NCBI GenBank assembly: GCA_026122225.1
Contig: JANEZZ010000739.1
Coordinates: forward strand, 1,550,001 to 1,614,000
Source of the DNA: Heloderma charlesbogerti
Lineage: Eukaryota; Chordata; Lepidosauria; Squamata; Helodermatidae
DNA length: 64,000 bases
Direction of reading: 5' to 3'
The notes under the pieces were generated by a model. That model made no database searches. It saw nothing but the letters and a program-made list of their open reading frames with translations, and was not told the origin of the DNA. This document shows positions 33,213 to 45,675 of this stretch, in pieces; the first letter of the stretch is position 1, and the number at the start of each line of letters is the position of its first letter. Made by a program: the position numbers and the translations under genes.

Positions 33213-33904
33213 TAGGGATGCCAGAGAATTCTGCCACGAACTCCCGGATGGCCTCCCCCACCACCCCGCGGAATCCCCCCAGGACGGAGCTTACCTGGTG
33301 GCGGATGCGGCGGAACAGTGGCTCCAGCAGCGGCAGCTCCGGTGGCAGATGCAGCGGCGGCTCCAGCTGGTCTCCCGGTTGGCTGCTGCTGTAAATATTT
33401 ACATAGGCTAAAACGCCGATTCAAAAAGGGACGCAAACAGCGCCCGCTACGCTATTTGCGTTCCCCTTTATTTTCACTGTCATAGTCTATGTAAATATTT
33501 ATGTAGGCTAAGACAGCCAAAAATAAGGAACGCAAATGGCGGCGGCCATAGCCGCCGCCATTTGCGTACGCGTGTTTTTTTTTTTTAACCCATACATGAT
33601 AGGCTACATAAATCTTTACATAGCTTATCACATCTCTGTAAAAAAAAAACAACAACAACCCTCCAGACTGCAAATGGTGGTGGTGGCAACCGGTTGGAAA
33701 ACCAGCTGCTGCAGCCGCCACTGCTGAAGCCGCTGCTGGAGCCGCCTCCACCCGGAAGATCCGCCCCAGGTAAGTCTCGTCCTGGGGGGGATCTGTGGGG
33801 GGTGGCGGGGGGGTGGCAGGCCGTTCCACCACAGATTTTGGGGGGCTGAATGCACTGGCATTCGGCTTCACCGAGATCCGTGGCGGAATTCTCTGACATC
33901 CCTA
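33213..33904 (+). mobile_element. hAT-like hairpin element, Y-type ends on both sides
   Basis: It starts TAGGGATGCCAGAGAATTC and ends GACATCCCTA preceded by GAATTCTCT, so both ends are Y-type. The flanks cagagtac and cctaaagt do not match. A lone half hairpin at 33391-33415 marks an internal junction. The outward donor CCAG|GTAAGT is at 33770. Confidence 0.8.
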
Positions 33905-35227
33905 CCTAAAGTTCAACTTAAATCAACTCCCCTACTCCACCCACTGGCTCTAATCTGGAGCAACAGGGAAAAAGTCTTCTTAACCTTTAGCATTGCAACC
34001 CTTCCAGTATTTGAAGATAGTTGTCATTCAATCCTGGCAGAAAAAGAGTGTGCACATGTGTTTATTTAGGTGCTGATCATGAAAGAAAGAGACAAAGAGG
34101 TGTGTGTGTGTGTGTGTGTATGTGTGTGTGTGAGCTGTCTGGCAGAGGAGAAAAGAGTGAATTGTGTGTTTCTGTATTTGTGGGAAATTGATTTGAGGGT
34201 GATCCTCCTATTAATTTGGGGGAATGATTAATTCCCCCAAATGAAGTGATTTGGAGAAATTAATTGGCTTGCCTTGTGTGAAATAGGTATACCATTGGAA
34301 CAGAAGCCTGTGGGTTCAAAGGAGTTGTTTTGTGTTTGGAGGCTCAGTTTGTGCAAATTTGTCCTGTAAATGGAATCTGCTATAGTGGAAATCTAGCCTA
34401 TAGAGGAAATTTGCAGAAATTTAGGAAATTTGCACAAATGGAATGGGGGAGGGTTGCACAAATTTCATATTCGATTGCTGCTTGATTTGTGCAGGTTTCC
34501 CATTCCTTCAGCGTGAGCAGCGATTGCACATATCGTGCCCCCACTTGCAAAGTCCTCCTCAGAGGAAGAGCTAGAGGCCCCAGAAGCCCAGGGCTCCCCA
34601 GACCACAGCCTTCCACCAGAGTCAAGAACTCTGAGCCTTTGGGGAGATGGTTGCAGGACCATCCCTGTCAGGAGAAAGGGCCTCTGCCTCTGAGGCAGAA
34701 GCTGAGCCTCCTCCGGCCCCCTTAAGCAACAGGCTAGTAGGGCTCCTCTGTGAAGGAGTGTTTGCCTCCTGAAAAAGGCCTCCTCAGGCATAAGGTTCTG
34801 GAAAGGGAGGCTTGATCACTGCAGCAGAGCTCTGTGTGGGGTCCAGTAGGCTTTGGGCTCAAAAGCCTTCACTAGAAACATAGCCAGAGTTGGAAAAATT
34901 TGGTCCATCCAGCCTCAGCTGTGTACCTTCCCTCCCGAACCATGCCCTGTGATGGATGCTCTGTTTCCTTACATTCTGGACTGCCTGATGATGACCGGCT
35001 TCTGGACTGTGTAGCATACCTGACTGATTTACCGTGCCTGCCCTCGTGCTTGTTATTGTGACTGCTCCTGCTGTTGCCTGATCCTCTGAGTGCTGCACAA
35101 CTGGCAGTGTTCTGGGCTGCCTGGACATCACACTCCCCACATGCATTGAGAGGCAGCCCTGCCCAGAGTACTCAGCTCAGCAGCAGCACATGATGCAGCA
35201 GCACATGAAAAGCGGATGGTGCCAATG
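33905..35227. other. Intergenic, no gene
   Basis: A (TG)n tract lies at about 34100-34132. Overlapping frames at 34398-34791 on both strands have no recognisable motif. No exon is supported. Confidence 0.6.
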
Positions 35228-35468
35228 AAAAACAGTAGTAATAATTGTTGGGGCACATGTTGTTGTATACCATTATAGTTGCATATGGGACACCATTTGC
35301 ATCCCTGCTGTAGTCGTGATCGGCTACGTAAATATTTATGTAGCCTATCACGGCTAAAGCAGGGACGCAAATGCCTATCATGGCTACAGCAGCAACACAA
35401 ATGGCATCCCCTATGCAACTATAATGGTATATAACGTCATGTGCCCCAAAAGTTATTACTACTGTTTT
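35228..35468. mobile_element. Foldback element with hairpin core but unrelated ends
   Basis: This near-perfect inverted repeat of about 240 bp has outer arms (acagtagtaataa, then ggggcacatg, then tataccattatagttgcata) mirrored at 35401-35467. At its centre is the same GAT(A/C)GGCTACGTAAAT hairpin (35316-35352) found in the hAT-like family, but the ends are not TAGGGATGT. Target repeats could not be resolved because the symmetry runs into the flanks. Confidence 0.8.
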
Positions 35469-36423
35469 AAAATGACAAAATAGCTCTTTGCTTTGGGAAT
35501 TTCAGTTGAAAAAAAACAAACAAATTTCACCTGGGTCTAGCACAAAAACTACTCAGTCAAACTGTCTGAAATTGGGGATCTGGACTCCCCTCCATTGGTG
35601 CTGAGAGTTCACCAAATTTCATGTACTTATCATGAAATTTGAAAAGGTTATGGCCATTTGTGTTTTCCCATGCAAGTCAATGGGAAAACGTCAAAAATGA
35701 GTGATTTGGATGTGCAAACCTTGCTTTGGATTCGGATCTGAGTCAAAGCGGATAGGGTCTGATTCAGTCCAAAGTGAAGCAGGGCTACATCAGAAGGTCT
35801 GAGTCAGCATCCGAAGAAAAGTGGGGAGCCCATGCACAGCCCTACTGGGAACCCTATCCTGTGCTTGCTTACTTGCTTTCTCCCTCATCTCTGGGCTGGG
35901 GGTGGGAGAGAGAGAGAGTGAGAGAGAGAGGAGAGGTCTCATCCTGATCTCGACTTGGATAAGGCAAGAGCATCTCTCCCAGTGGAGATGATCTTGGTGG
36001 ATCTTTTTCGTGCCCAAGAGAGAAATGTGGGGAGCTGCAAAGTTGTCTGGGAAGTTGGTGGCACTCACAGGGTGGGCTGGAGGAGCTGGCATGCTTCTGA
36101 AAGCTTGCGTTGGAAGGGGGCGGCAGGTGAGGGAGGGAGGGAAGGAGGGAGGGGGCAGAGAGCTCTCATCCGATCAGATATTCTATCCCTCCCCTCCTGC
36201 CCAAGGTCAAGGGTGGGGCCCAGATACTCTGGGCAGGCCCAGGAGTCTGGCAATATTAGTCATGAGTGGCTGGCACCAGCTACAGGGGCAGGTCCATGGG
36301 AAGCAGCCTAATGGGGGGGGCAGTTTTGGTGTGTGTGTGTGTGTGGGAGGGGGGAATCTTTGTTTGCCTACCTTAGGCAGTGGCATGGTGTGGGCTGAGG
36401 CTGACAGTGCCCCTAGAAATTCT

Positions 36424-36483
<60 letters not shown>

Positions 36484-36774
36484 CTTCTCAGTGAGCTTGT
36501 GGTGGTCAGGTGAGATTTAGACCCAGATGTCTTGGTTCACAGTTCATGCGTTATCATGCTAAACCTCAAAGCACCATGTTCCCTTTTGTATTTGAGTTAT
36601 CTTTTATTCTATTTTTCTTTGTTTCTTTGTTTTTCCAGACATGGATTAGAGCAGTGCTGTCTGATTATAAGCTATCTAAACCATGCTACCCTGTTGCTTC
36701 AAGGCCTCAACTATCTTTTTAGATTGCATTAGCTCTCTATCTCTCATATACAAAGCACTGCTTTTTCTTTCCAG
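35469..36774. other. Intergenic and intron-like sequence before exon 6 pseudogene
   Basis: 35530-35845 ends in GCACAGCCCTA, the other hAT-like terminus noted near 29047. From about 36310 the sequence is similar to gene A intron 5 (19760-20580), including the polypyrimidine run before the exon. It contains a long (GA)n microsatellite at 36425-36482. Confidence 0.6.
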
Positions 36775-37630
36775 ATATGGATTCCTGCAATGAATGTTCA
36801 GGAGATCATTACTCAAACTTAGAACAGAATCAATGCATTCCCAAGGTTATACACTATCTCTCATATGAAGAACCTTTGGGGATCACGTTGGCTTTGTCAA
36901 CGTAGGCTGGTATACCAACTACGCCCTTATCTGGACAGAGATAGCCTAGCTACAGTTATCCATGCTCTGATAACTTCTCGTCTGGATTACTGCAATGCGT
37001 TAGACGTGGGGCTGCCTTTGAAAATGGTCCAGAAACTTCAGCTGGTCCAAAATAGGGCAGCAAGATTGTTAACAGGGACTGGCCTGCAAGCTCATATTAC
37101 GCCAGTACTTTTCCAGCTGCACTGGCTGCCAGTCCATTTCCGGGCCCGATTCCAAGTGCTAGTGTTAACATTTAAAGCCCTTAACGGCTTGGGGCCAGGT
37201 TACCTGAAGGATCGCCTCCTCCCATATGTGCCTGCCCAGACTTTAAGATCATCATCAGCGGCCCTTCTCCGTGAGCCCCTGCCAAAGGAAGTGAGGTGGG
37301 TGGCTACTAGGAGGAGGGCTTTTTCTGCTGTGGCACCCCGGCTCTGGAATGAGCTCCCTAGTGAAGTTCGCCTGGCGCCTACATTGATTCCTTTCAGCGC
37401 CAGGTGAAGACCTTTTAATTTTCCCAGGCATTTTAGCTTTCTAAATTTTTATCTTTGCTGTTTTAAATCTGTATTTTAAACTCCTGCACTGCTGCTAGAT
37501 TTTATTGTGGTTGTATTGTTATATTGTGGTTTTAATGTTCTATATATTTTAAATTGTTTTATTGTGTGTTTGGTTTTAATTTTTGTGAACCGCCCAGAGA
37601 GCTTCAGCTATTGGGCGGTATAGAAATGAA

Positions 37631-37673
<43 letters not shown>

Positions 37674-38032
37674 TTTGTCTGCTGCTGCTTTTGCTGTGAT
37701 CACAACTTTGGTACTTGGAACCTTTGTGACGCACCAAGAGACTCCCACTGTTAAAGCCGACAACCGGAGCCTCGCCTACATCCTCCTCATCTCCCTCCTT
37801 CTTTGCTTCCTCTGTACCTTGTTGTTCATTGGAAAGCCAAAGAAGATCACCTGCCTTCTCCGGCAGACAGCTTTTGACATTGTCTTCTCAGTCGCCCTTT
37901 CTTCTCTTTTGGCAAAAACCGTCACTGTGGTTCTGGCTTTCATGGCTACCAAACCAGGATCCAAGATAAGGAAATGGGTAGGGAAAAGCGTGGCAAATTT
38001 GATAGTCGTTTCCTGCTCCTTTCTTTAAGCAG
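36775..38032 (+). pseudogene. V2R exon 6 pseudogene split by L2 LINE
   Basis: After ctttccag, 36775-36898 reads [20 protein letters not shown] and then EEPLGITLA. An L2 element (36899-37673) interrupts, and the exon resumes at 37680 with [27 protein letters not shown] [14 protein letters not shown] and AFMATKPG. A Gln codon in gene A (SLIQTG) is TAA here at 38026-38028, and homology stops at about 38032. Helices 1-4 are therefore present and the rest is gone. It may have belonged with the exon 1 relic at 23146, but exons 2-5 between them are absent. Confidence 0.92.
36899..37673 (+). mobile_element. L2-type LINE inserted in V2R exon 6
   Basis: It encodes the C-terminal reverse-transcriptase flank of an L2 LINE in one open frame of about 180 codons (36865-37407 including upstream exon bases), with [20 protein letters not shown] and [20 protein letters not shown]. 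The 3' end has gaaccgcccagagagcttc and an (AAT)n tail (37632-37671). The short target repeat tttgtc lies at 36893-36898 and 37674-37679. The good frame suggests a fairly young insertion. Confidence 0.9.
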
Positions 38033-38892
38033 GGGAGGGGGAATATCTGGGGGAATACCCCAGCTGTGATTAGCTGGGGGATACCTCATAGCCCCACATC
38101 CCCAGTCTTCTTCCTCCCTGCCCCATGGAACACCACATTTTCCCCATCTCTGTGCTCCATTTTCTGAGCACAGAGAGATGCAATTCTCTCCATGTCAGCT
38201 ACAAGGGGGAGGGACAGAGAGCAGTATCCTGGCTCTGAGGTTGGAGTCCTGACTATGAGCTCAGATCCAGGAAACCAAAGAATCCTATGCCCCACAGACA
38301 CTGTCTATGGGACATAGGATTGCACCCTCCGTTGGAAATCCTTTAATGTAGTTTTTCCCAACCGGGTGCCCATCAGATATTTTGGACTACAATCTCCAGC
38401 AATCGTGACCATTGGCCATGCTTGCTTGGGCTGATGAGTGTTGCAGTTCAAAACATCTGGAGGGCAGGCTGGTTGTGGAAGGCTGACATAGAGAAATCAA
38501 GGTTTTCTAATCTTATTTTGTCCTGCATCACTAGCATTTATGTTCAAATATTTTAGTAAGATTCACATACACAGCAGATCTTGGATCCGGGGCTTGTCAG
38601 GCAAGGATTCAGTCTGTGTATCATCTGTGCACCCCTCTCTGGACAAAGGAATGATCTGCAGAAATCTCTCCCAGACTCAGAAGGAAGCTTCTGAGCAAGA
38701 ATCGGCCTGAGCACATCAAGTTGACATTCGGTGACCCCTTGTACAGTGTTTCAGTTAGGTTTCCTCACTTATAACTAGTTAACAGGCTGAACAGATTTTT
38801 TTTTTTTGCCTTCTTGATTTCCCTGACCTGAACTTGGAACCCCACTTCTCCAATGGGAATCCCCAGAAGGAATGCTGGGAAGGTGCTACAAG
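38033..38892. other. Intergenic with a palindromic MITE
   Basis: 38349-38492 is a foldback repeat with arms ttttggactacaatctccag and gttgcagttcaaaacatctg and ends cccaaccgggtgccc and gggcaggctggttgtgg, a common squamate type. No gene is seen. Confidence 0.6.
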
Positions 38893-40305
38893 TAGGGATG
38901 GCGGAGAATTCCGCCACGGACACCAGTGAGGCTGGATTCTTAAGAAACCGCCCCCCCTGGAGTCCATGGCGGAATGGAGCAATCCCCACCACCACCCCAC
39001 GAAGCCTGCGCAGACCGGATCCTACCTGCCCCCGGCGGGTCCAGATCTGGACGCTGCTGTCCTCCATCCAGTGTGTGGCCGCGAATGTCTTACATAGTCT
39101 ATCATGGCCCAAGCAGGGATGCAAATGGCGTCCCCTATGCAGGACGCCATTTGTGTCTGCAGCAGCCAGGCAGCAGACGGAGGCCCGGCTGCGGATTGGC
39201 CCGGCCCGTGGCTCCATGGCTTCGCTGCGGAGTGGAGCCGGCCAGGCAGGATTCTGGGGGGAGGAACGGATTGCCTCCCACCCCCGGTGGACTTCTGGAG
39301 TAGGGTTGGAGGAGAATTTCTCCCCGAAACTTCGGGGGGCCGAGCGCCAACGTGTTCGGCCCCCCGAAGAAGTTTCGGGGAGAAATTCTCCGCCCCCGCC
39401 CCCCCCCCCGGGATGGGACTTACCTTTCCCGAATGTCCCTCCTGGTGGCAGGTCCCGGCGGCAGTTCGTCGGGTCTTCGTCAGGGGCGGGGGCGGCAGCC
39501 GATCTTTCGACCGGCTGCCGCCACCGCCATTCCAATAAAACTAAAAAAAAAAAAAAAGTCCCCATGATAGGCTACATGTAGGGGTGCACGAAAATCACTT
39601 ACCTTGTCTTGCAGCTTTTCGCGGTGGGGGGGAGGCGCTTCGCTGCTCCCCCCGTGAAGTTCAGGCCGGGGGGGGAGGCTTCCCGCCTCGCCCGGCTGAA
39701 ATTCAGGCCGGGGGGGAGGCTTCCCGCCTCGCCCGGCCGAAATTGAGGCTGGGGAGGAGGCGCCTTGCCTCGCCCGGCCGCGAAATTAAAAGTTAAAAAA
39801 AAAAAACGCCCCCGTGATAGGCTACGTGACGATTAATGTAGCCTATCACGGCTAGATCTGCAAAGTCAGCCGTGATAGGCTACGTAAATCATCACGTAGC
39901 CTATCACGGGTGACTTAAAAAAAAAAAAAAGTGCGTACGCAAATGGCGGCCCCCATAGGGAGCCGCCATTTGCGTTCCTTATTTGGTCTCTGTAGTCTAC
40001 GTAAATCTTTACGTAGACTACGGCGAAAATAAGGGCAGTGCAAATAGCATTGCCCTTATTTTCGCCGTAGTCTACGTAATCTTTTTTTTGAACTTTTTAT
40101 TTCGCGGCCGGGCGAGGCGAGGCACCTCCTCCCCGGCCTGAATTTTGGCCGGGTGAGGCGGGAAGCCTCCCCCCCTGGCCTGAACTTTGGGGGGAGAGCA
40201 GCGAAGCACCTCCCCCCCACCGCAAAAAGCTGCGAGACCAGGTAAGTGGCTTTCGTGCACTCCTACTCTGGAGGACCCAGGTAAGTGGGGTTTCGTACAC
40301 CCCTA
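38893..40305 (+). mobile_element. hAT-like hairpin element enlarged by a nested copy
   Basis: The outer element starts TAGGGATGGCGGAG (Y) at 38893 and ends GTACACCCCTA (X) at 40305. It is flanked by the perfect 8-bp repeat gctacaag (38885-38892 and 40306-40313). The nested element occupies 39301-40265, so the outer element's own sequence is only about 450 bases. Confidence 0.93.
39301..40265 (+). mobile_element. Nested hAT-like hairpin element
   Basis: It starts TAGGGTTGGAGGAGAATTTC and ends CGTGCACTCCTA. The flanks ttctggag (39293-39300) and ctctggag (40266-40273) match at seven of eight bases. A further X-type start, TAGGGGTGCACGAAAATCAC, lies at 39578, which together with the right end delimits a 688-base palindromic sub-element of the same group as 24903-25571. 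Confidence 0.85.
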
Positions 40306-43300
40306 GCTACAAGGCATCAGTATAGCTCAGGGGCTGGCATGCCTGCTGCACGCCAGGTGGTGGGAGGAGTCCAAATGATCGGTCCATGCTGTGGTGGGCC
40401 TGATACTCCTGTCACTCAGTGCCAGATTTAGGAGCAAACCAAGTGAGCCATGGCTCAGGGCCTCATATTATGGGGGGCCTCTAAATACTTTGGAGATGAC
40501 TCAGATTTATTATAATTGAAATCGCTTCAGCTTAAATAACTTTTCATGTACAATCCATCACCAAAATTCTGAATGTCGACCTCCCCATCCTGATCCACAC
40601 CCAATCCCATCAACTTCCCCTCCAGTATTAATTTTTCATTACAAGCTACATTGCTACATCCATTAACTAAGTTCTGATCTCTGTATTTTCTCTCATGTTT
40701 CTATAAATTAAATGTCTTCAGTTTCATATATGGTAATTAAGAAATCATAAGGCATTTGATAATGCAAATAAAGCTTTTTGCAAGAAGTATCTTCTGTTTA
40801 GTTGTTTCTCACTGCATCTTTGCCAGTGTTCAAAGCAAAACCACACAATTGTTTTCCAAAAAAAGTATGCCAGATTAAAAAAGGAAAGAATAATCAGGAT
40901 TGTGATCGGTGTTTTCCCTGATGTGCAGTTCAAAGTAAAAGCATGCAAATATATCTATATCTATATCTATCTGTATCTATATCTGTGTGTGTGTGTGTGT
41001 TCAATATATATATATATATATCAAAAAGCATGCAAACATTTTGGTGTGTGTTTTATTTAAAAGTTTGCTATCACAAATCATGTTCTCATCAATTTGAATT
41101 CAATGAGATAATACTGCACATTTTCAAGCCTATACTTCATGAGGGAAACCTCAAAAAATGGAAGAAAGAATTGAATGCAACGAATTTCACATAAATCTTG
41201 GCTACAAACCTGTTGCACATTCTTCTTTCAGGCTGCATGGGGAGTCAGGTATACCTACTCTGACTTAGTCATCAATCCAATCCATATGTGTTCATATCAG
41301 TACATACCTAGATTTTAAAATCTCCCTCTCTTATAGGGCAATCCTCTGCATGCTGGCTGGGGCATGCTGGCTGGGGCATGCTGGGAGTTGTAGGACTGTT
41401 GCCTGTCTAAACATGCAGAGGATTGCACTCTTATCAAATATCTGATATAATTCACAATGTGTTGCCAAAGAAGCCACCCTAGAGAATTAGGTCAAGTATC
41501 TATCATATCCTCCAAAAATGCCTATACAGTCCTAGAGCTTCAATGGCAAAGTGTGGTACTGAGTACACTTTTAGGCTTTTATCATTCAGTGCACCCAGCT
41601 GACCTGAACGTGTTGGGTTTCCTTGTTGAGAAAGCTTTGCCCGTAGGCTCTCCTATTTTATGTGCAGCTTTTCAGCATCCTAATACCCGTTTGGAATCCC
41701 GTTGGAGAAGCAGGTCAAATTAAGATTCACTAGTTCAGTATTTGCAAGTTTTTTTATTTCCAAGTCTGGCATAATCTGATATCTGCAGGCCTTACTGGGT
41801 ACCCTTCAATATGTGACATGGCAGGTCAGGGTCCAATATGCCACAGAGAAAATAGATGGTCCTGATTCTAGGCTGGTATTTCTGGGTGTGGAATTAGATT
41901 CTAGGATGGGTATCTCTAGATTACCACAACTCTAAACTGCCCCAAGGGAAATTGGATTTAATGAGGGACCCAGAGATGCCTTAAGGAAGCAGTGAGCAGA
42001 ATTTAGGCTTCTGGGATCTACTTCATTTTTCACTACGATCCTAAGCTTTTCAGTTTTCACTATGATCCTAACTAGAGTCAGTTACAGTATAGATGCTGAA
42101 GAAGGTGGACACAGATTTGCAGAACAAGGTTTGTCAGAGCACATGCTCAGCCCAGGAATTTGTTTTTAATTCCCAAACTTGAGCTCACACACCAATCCAC
42201 TCCTGCTGTTCCATAGGTTTTCTTACCTATTTTAGGATGTGGCAAAGTCTTTTGATTGTTGCTATTTTTAAACCATTAGGAATCAAAAACTCTTACGGAG
42301 CTGCTGCAAATCACCAGGAGATCTACAAGCAGATCCTGACCAACCACTGATCCAGCCCTGCTTTAGCAAACACAGGAAGGCCACCTTCAGAGAATTTCAG
42401 GTACTGGCCAGGCACCACAACTTTACATTTAGATAGGTGGTCCCCAGTTGTACCTCCATTCTATAATCTTTAAGGCCACAGAACAGGAAATGGCCCTACA
42501 GAATTTAATTAAGGTTATCCATCCATGAGATTAGGAAGGATCTCTCTGTTTAGGATGTCTTTTGGGAATCCTATTTTTATTATTTATTATTTATTATATT
42601 TCTATACCGCCCTATAGCCGAAGCTCTCTGGGTGGTATACAAAAGTTAAAACATTAAAATACAATAGACAAAGTTTAAAAACCGTTTACCTAAACTTGTA
42701 TGGACAATATATACAACAACATATACTAAAAACTATTATTATTTTTCCTAGACTGGAATGCCTTTCCAGCAGGATCCCATGTGCCTCACTGTGAAGCTGA
42801 AGTTCTGCTCTGATGTTGCTGGCTGGTTCAGCGGTCATTTGTTCTAATGGGGACTTCAGCACGGTGAGCCCTAGCTGTGGAACTGTGTTCTGGATGCACA
42901 AGGGATTTGGCCTTTTGTCTTCTGATTTCCTCTTCTGGAACTGACCATCCAAGTAGCAATGGAACTACTGTAAAACAGTGCCCCAGTTTCCCAGGCCAGA
43001 GAGCTGATCCAGAAAGATACCATGGTCAATGGTGTCAAAAGCCACTGTGGGGTCCAACAGAACCAACACGGTTGCACTCCTGTCTTTCTCTCAGCAAAGG
43101 TCATCCCAGAGGGTGACCAGGGAAATTCCTTGTTCTCTCCCATTTCTGGGTCAAGCTTAGTTTTTTTTTTGCAAGAACAGCCTGATTAGTGCTGTTTTTA
43201 AGAAGGCTGGTGCCACCCCCCTCTCTCAAAGAGTAATTTACATCCTCCTGGACCCAGCCAGCCACCTCCCCCCCCCCATTCAGTGTAACAAGTCAAGATG

Positions 43301-43695
43301 GACAGGAGTTGAGGATACAGTTCATATAATGCTGTTTAATGCTCAGTGCTTAAATTTAATATGTTAATATGAAATTATCTTCAAGGTCCCACTCCCACCA
43401 CTACCCCTCTTCTCACTCAGACATCAGGGCTGGCCCCAGACAATTGGTTGCCTTGGGAGGATCAACAACTGGCACTCCTCACCCACCCAAGTCAAGCCAG
43501 GCTACTCTGGCACATGAGGCAGAAAATCCTGCTATCCCCCCTCCTCATCGTGGACCTTAAAAATACAAGAATGACAAACTAAACAACTAGCATTGGGTGT
43601 CCTTCCCTTGATTCCCAAAATCTGATGCCTGAGGCAGGTGCATGACTCTGCGTAATGGTAGGGTCGGCCTCCTCTCCCCCCCCCTCTCCCTCCCT

Positions 43696-43746
<51 letters not shown>

Positions 43747-45099
43747 TCACTCGCTCACTCACTCACTCACTTTCTATATATATTGCTGTATCTAGGTATA
43801 TCATTGATATTTAAATTCCTGTTTTCTTTTAAAAGAGCAGTCCCATGCCACTAGACATTATCTAGGCAGCCTAGGATTTTTTTTGGTCTCTGGGAAACAA
43901 GGACATCCGACTTCAGTTCCCAGAAACTGTGCTCCTCGCCACCTTCCCTGCCCCCTCATAGCTGTCACAGCTCTTTCCAACCTGCTGATATCACCATGCT
44001 TGTAAATGGAGCACGGTGAGGGTGAAAATGGGGGAATTTCTGGACATGGGGACGGGAGGAGACTGCAGAAGCTATTTTGGAAAGTTCCCTAGCCAGTCTC
44101 CAGGCCCCCTCTGTCCTCTTCCCTGAAGCTGCAGCTAGATGCTAGACCCTCTATCCTGTGCTGCGGCCATCCTGCAAAGGATAGTCAGTAACCTCCGAGG
44201 TCGGAGGCTGGTGCCTCTCTCGATAGGGTGGTGCCCTCACTGTCTCTGTTTAATGTCTTTTGAATTCATGATTCCAATTCATCTGGTGATTCACTTCTGT
44301 TCTTCTTTCAAATAACTGCTTTCAAGGACTTTGTGGTCTCTGACTTCCTTAGCTTTTGGTGTATCAGGTTTTCCTTTGCACCCAGAGTTCTGCTTCAGTT
44401 GACATGTATGTAAGCATGCATGCCGTATATGTAAATAGGCACATCATAACAGGTTGAACAGAAGGGTGCCAAGCTAACTCGGGCTTTGCATCAGGGTGGG
44501 TGGGCCTGTGATGGGAGGGGAGCCAGTCAATACCATCTGGGGGAGGTGCAGCACAAACGTCAATTGGTCAGGCTACAGATCGAGCAAGGGGGTCTCAAAT
44601 CTCCCCCCGGTGAACCTGGTTGGTGCACAGGTGGTAGTGATCCAGGCTGGGGCTGCCTGGATATCACGCTGCCCACATGCATTGTGAGGGCAGAGCTGCC
44701 CACAATAGTCACTAAGGACTTATCTGAGATCTTGGGGACCATTTTGTGGCACGGCATCTATGCCAGTCAGCCCAGGCACAGGGAATCCATGAGCTGGCTC
44801 TCCTCCTCAGTGGCTTATACTGGTTTAAAGTGGTGTGTGTGTGTTTAATATAGGTTGAGATTAAAAAGGCTGCAGACAGGTTTCAGAGCAGCACACACAG
44901 TTCCGCAAGTTGTGGGGCTGTGGTGAAGTGGGTGCAGATGCTAAATGAGATGAGGATTACTTCTGTGTCTCTCAAACCTAAACAGCCTGAGCAGGAAGGC
45001 GGCTGGCATTCCCCTTGCTTGGGCTAAGGGAGGCCGGACGCACCAGGTCACCTGCCACCTGCCACTGCAGCTGTTGTTTGACTCCTTTCTGTGCCACAG
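40306..45099. other. Intergenic between pseudogene and gene B, no gene
   Basis: Microsatellites lie at 40950-41022 (TATC, TG and TA types) and 43676-43755 (CT then CA then CTCA). A short MITE-like repeat at 41337-41434 pairs gcaatcctctgcatg with catgcagaggattgc. An antisense L2-type 3' end lies at 42560-42660. A dispersed repeat at 42720-43150 includes gataccatggtcaatggtgtcaaaagcc. Overlapping frames at 44486-44848 and 44941-45202 show no convincing domain. Confidence 0.55.
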
Positions 45100-45675
45100 T
45101 ATGGCAGCACAGGGGAAGGGAGTTTTCTCCCCTGCAATTATCGGCACATCCCTGATTAACTGTGCTCCTCACTAAGCCCCAAGGGAGATCTAGAGGCCTC
45201 AAGAAAAATTAACAATAATACTGGAAAATTATCCTGTAAAAGACATCCACGATGCTCAGAGCAGTGCAGAAGGGCCAGAGGCTCTGTCCGTGGGGGTGTT
45301 GATCATTTTCAGGGATGTCTGCACTGCACAACTGTCCCGGGATTTCTCTCAGGGAAAAACTAATATGAGTAGCTTGAGAAATCGGCAACTATTGGGGCCA
45401 TCTCTCTGGCAAAGGATTGCTCAATATATCTGGCTCTTGTTTGTTGCATTAGGACAGGAAAGGGTCTAAATCTCCATGTGGATATAGCTGTGCATGAAGC
45501 AGTACCAAGCCCTCCTAAACGTTTTGAAATAAAGGATGGGGGAATTGGGGAAGTCATATCTGATATAAGTTGACCATATTTTCAGTAGGATCGGCTCCCA
45601 TTCAAAGCAGGTTGTCAACAGGCTGATGATGAGACATTAACTGCTCTGGAGGAAAACAGTGGAATGTGTGTCTAG
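45100..45675 (+). promoter_or_regulatory. Upstream region of V2R gene B
   Basis: Its similarity to the upstream region of the broken exon 1 at 23146 (22637-23140) ends at the start of coding sequence. This suggests it holds promoter and leader sequence that travelled with the gene. No clear TATA box or transcription start can be named from sequence alone. Confidence 0.45.

Noticed and set aside
32783..33215. Overlapping frames of 80-140 codons on both strands
   Set aside because: No motif, no splice context and no second copy to test conservation; chance frames are expected in moderately GC-rich sequence.
44486..44848. Frame with VVVIQAGAAWISRCP that faintly recalls an SGNH-type fold
   Set aside because: The similarity is limited to a few residues, the frame is short and interrupted, and no neighbouring domain supports it.
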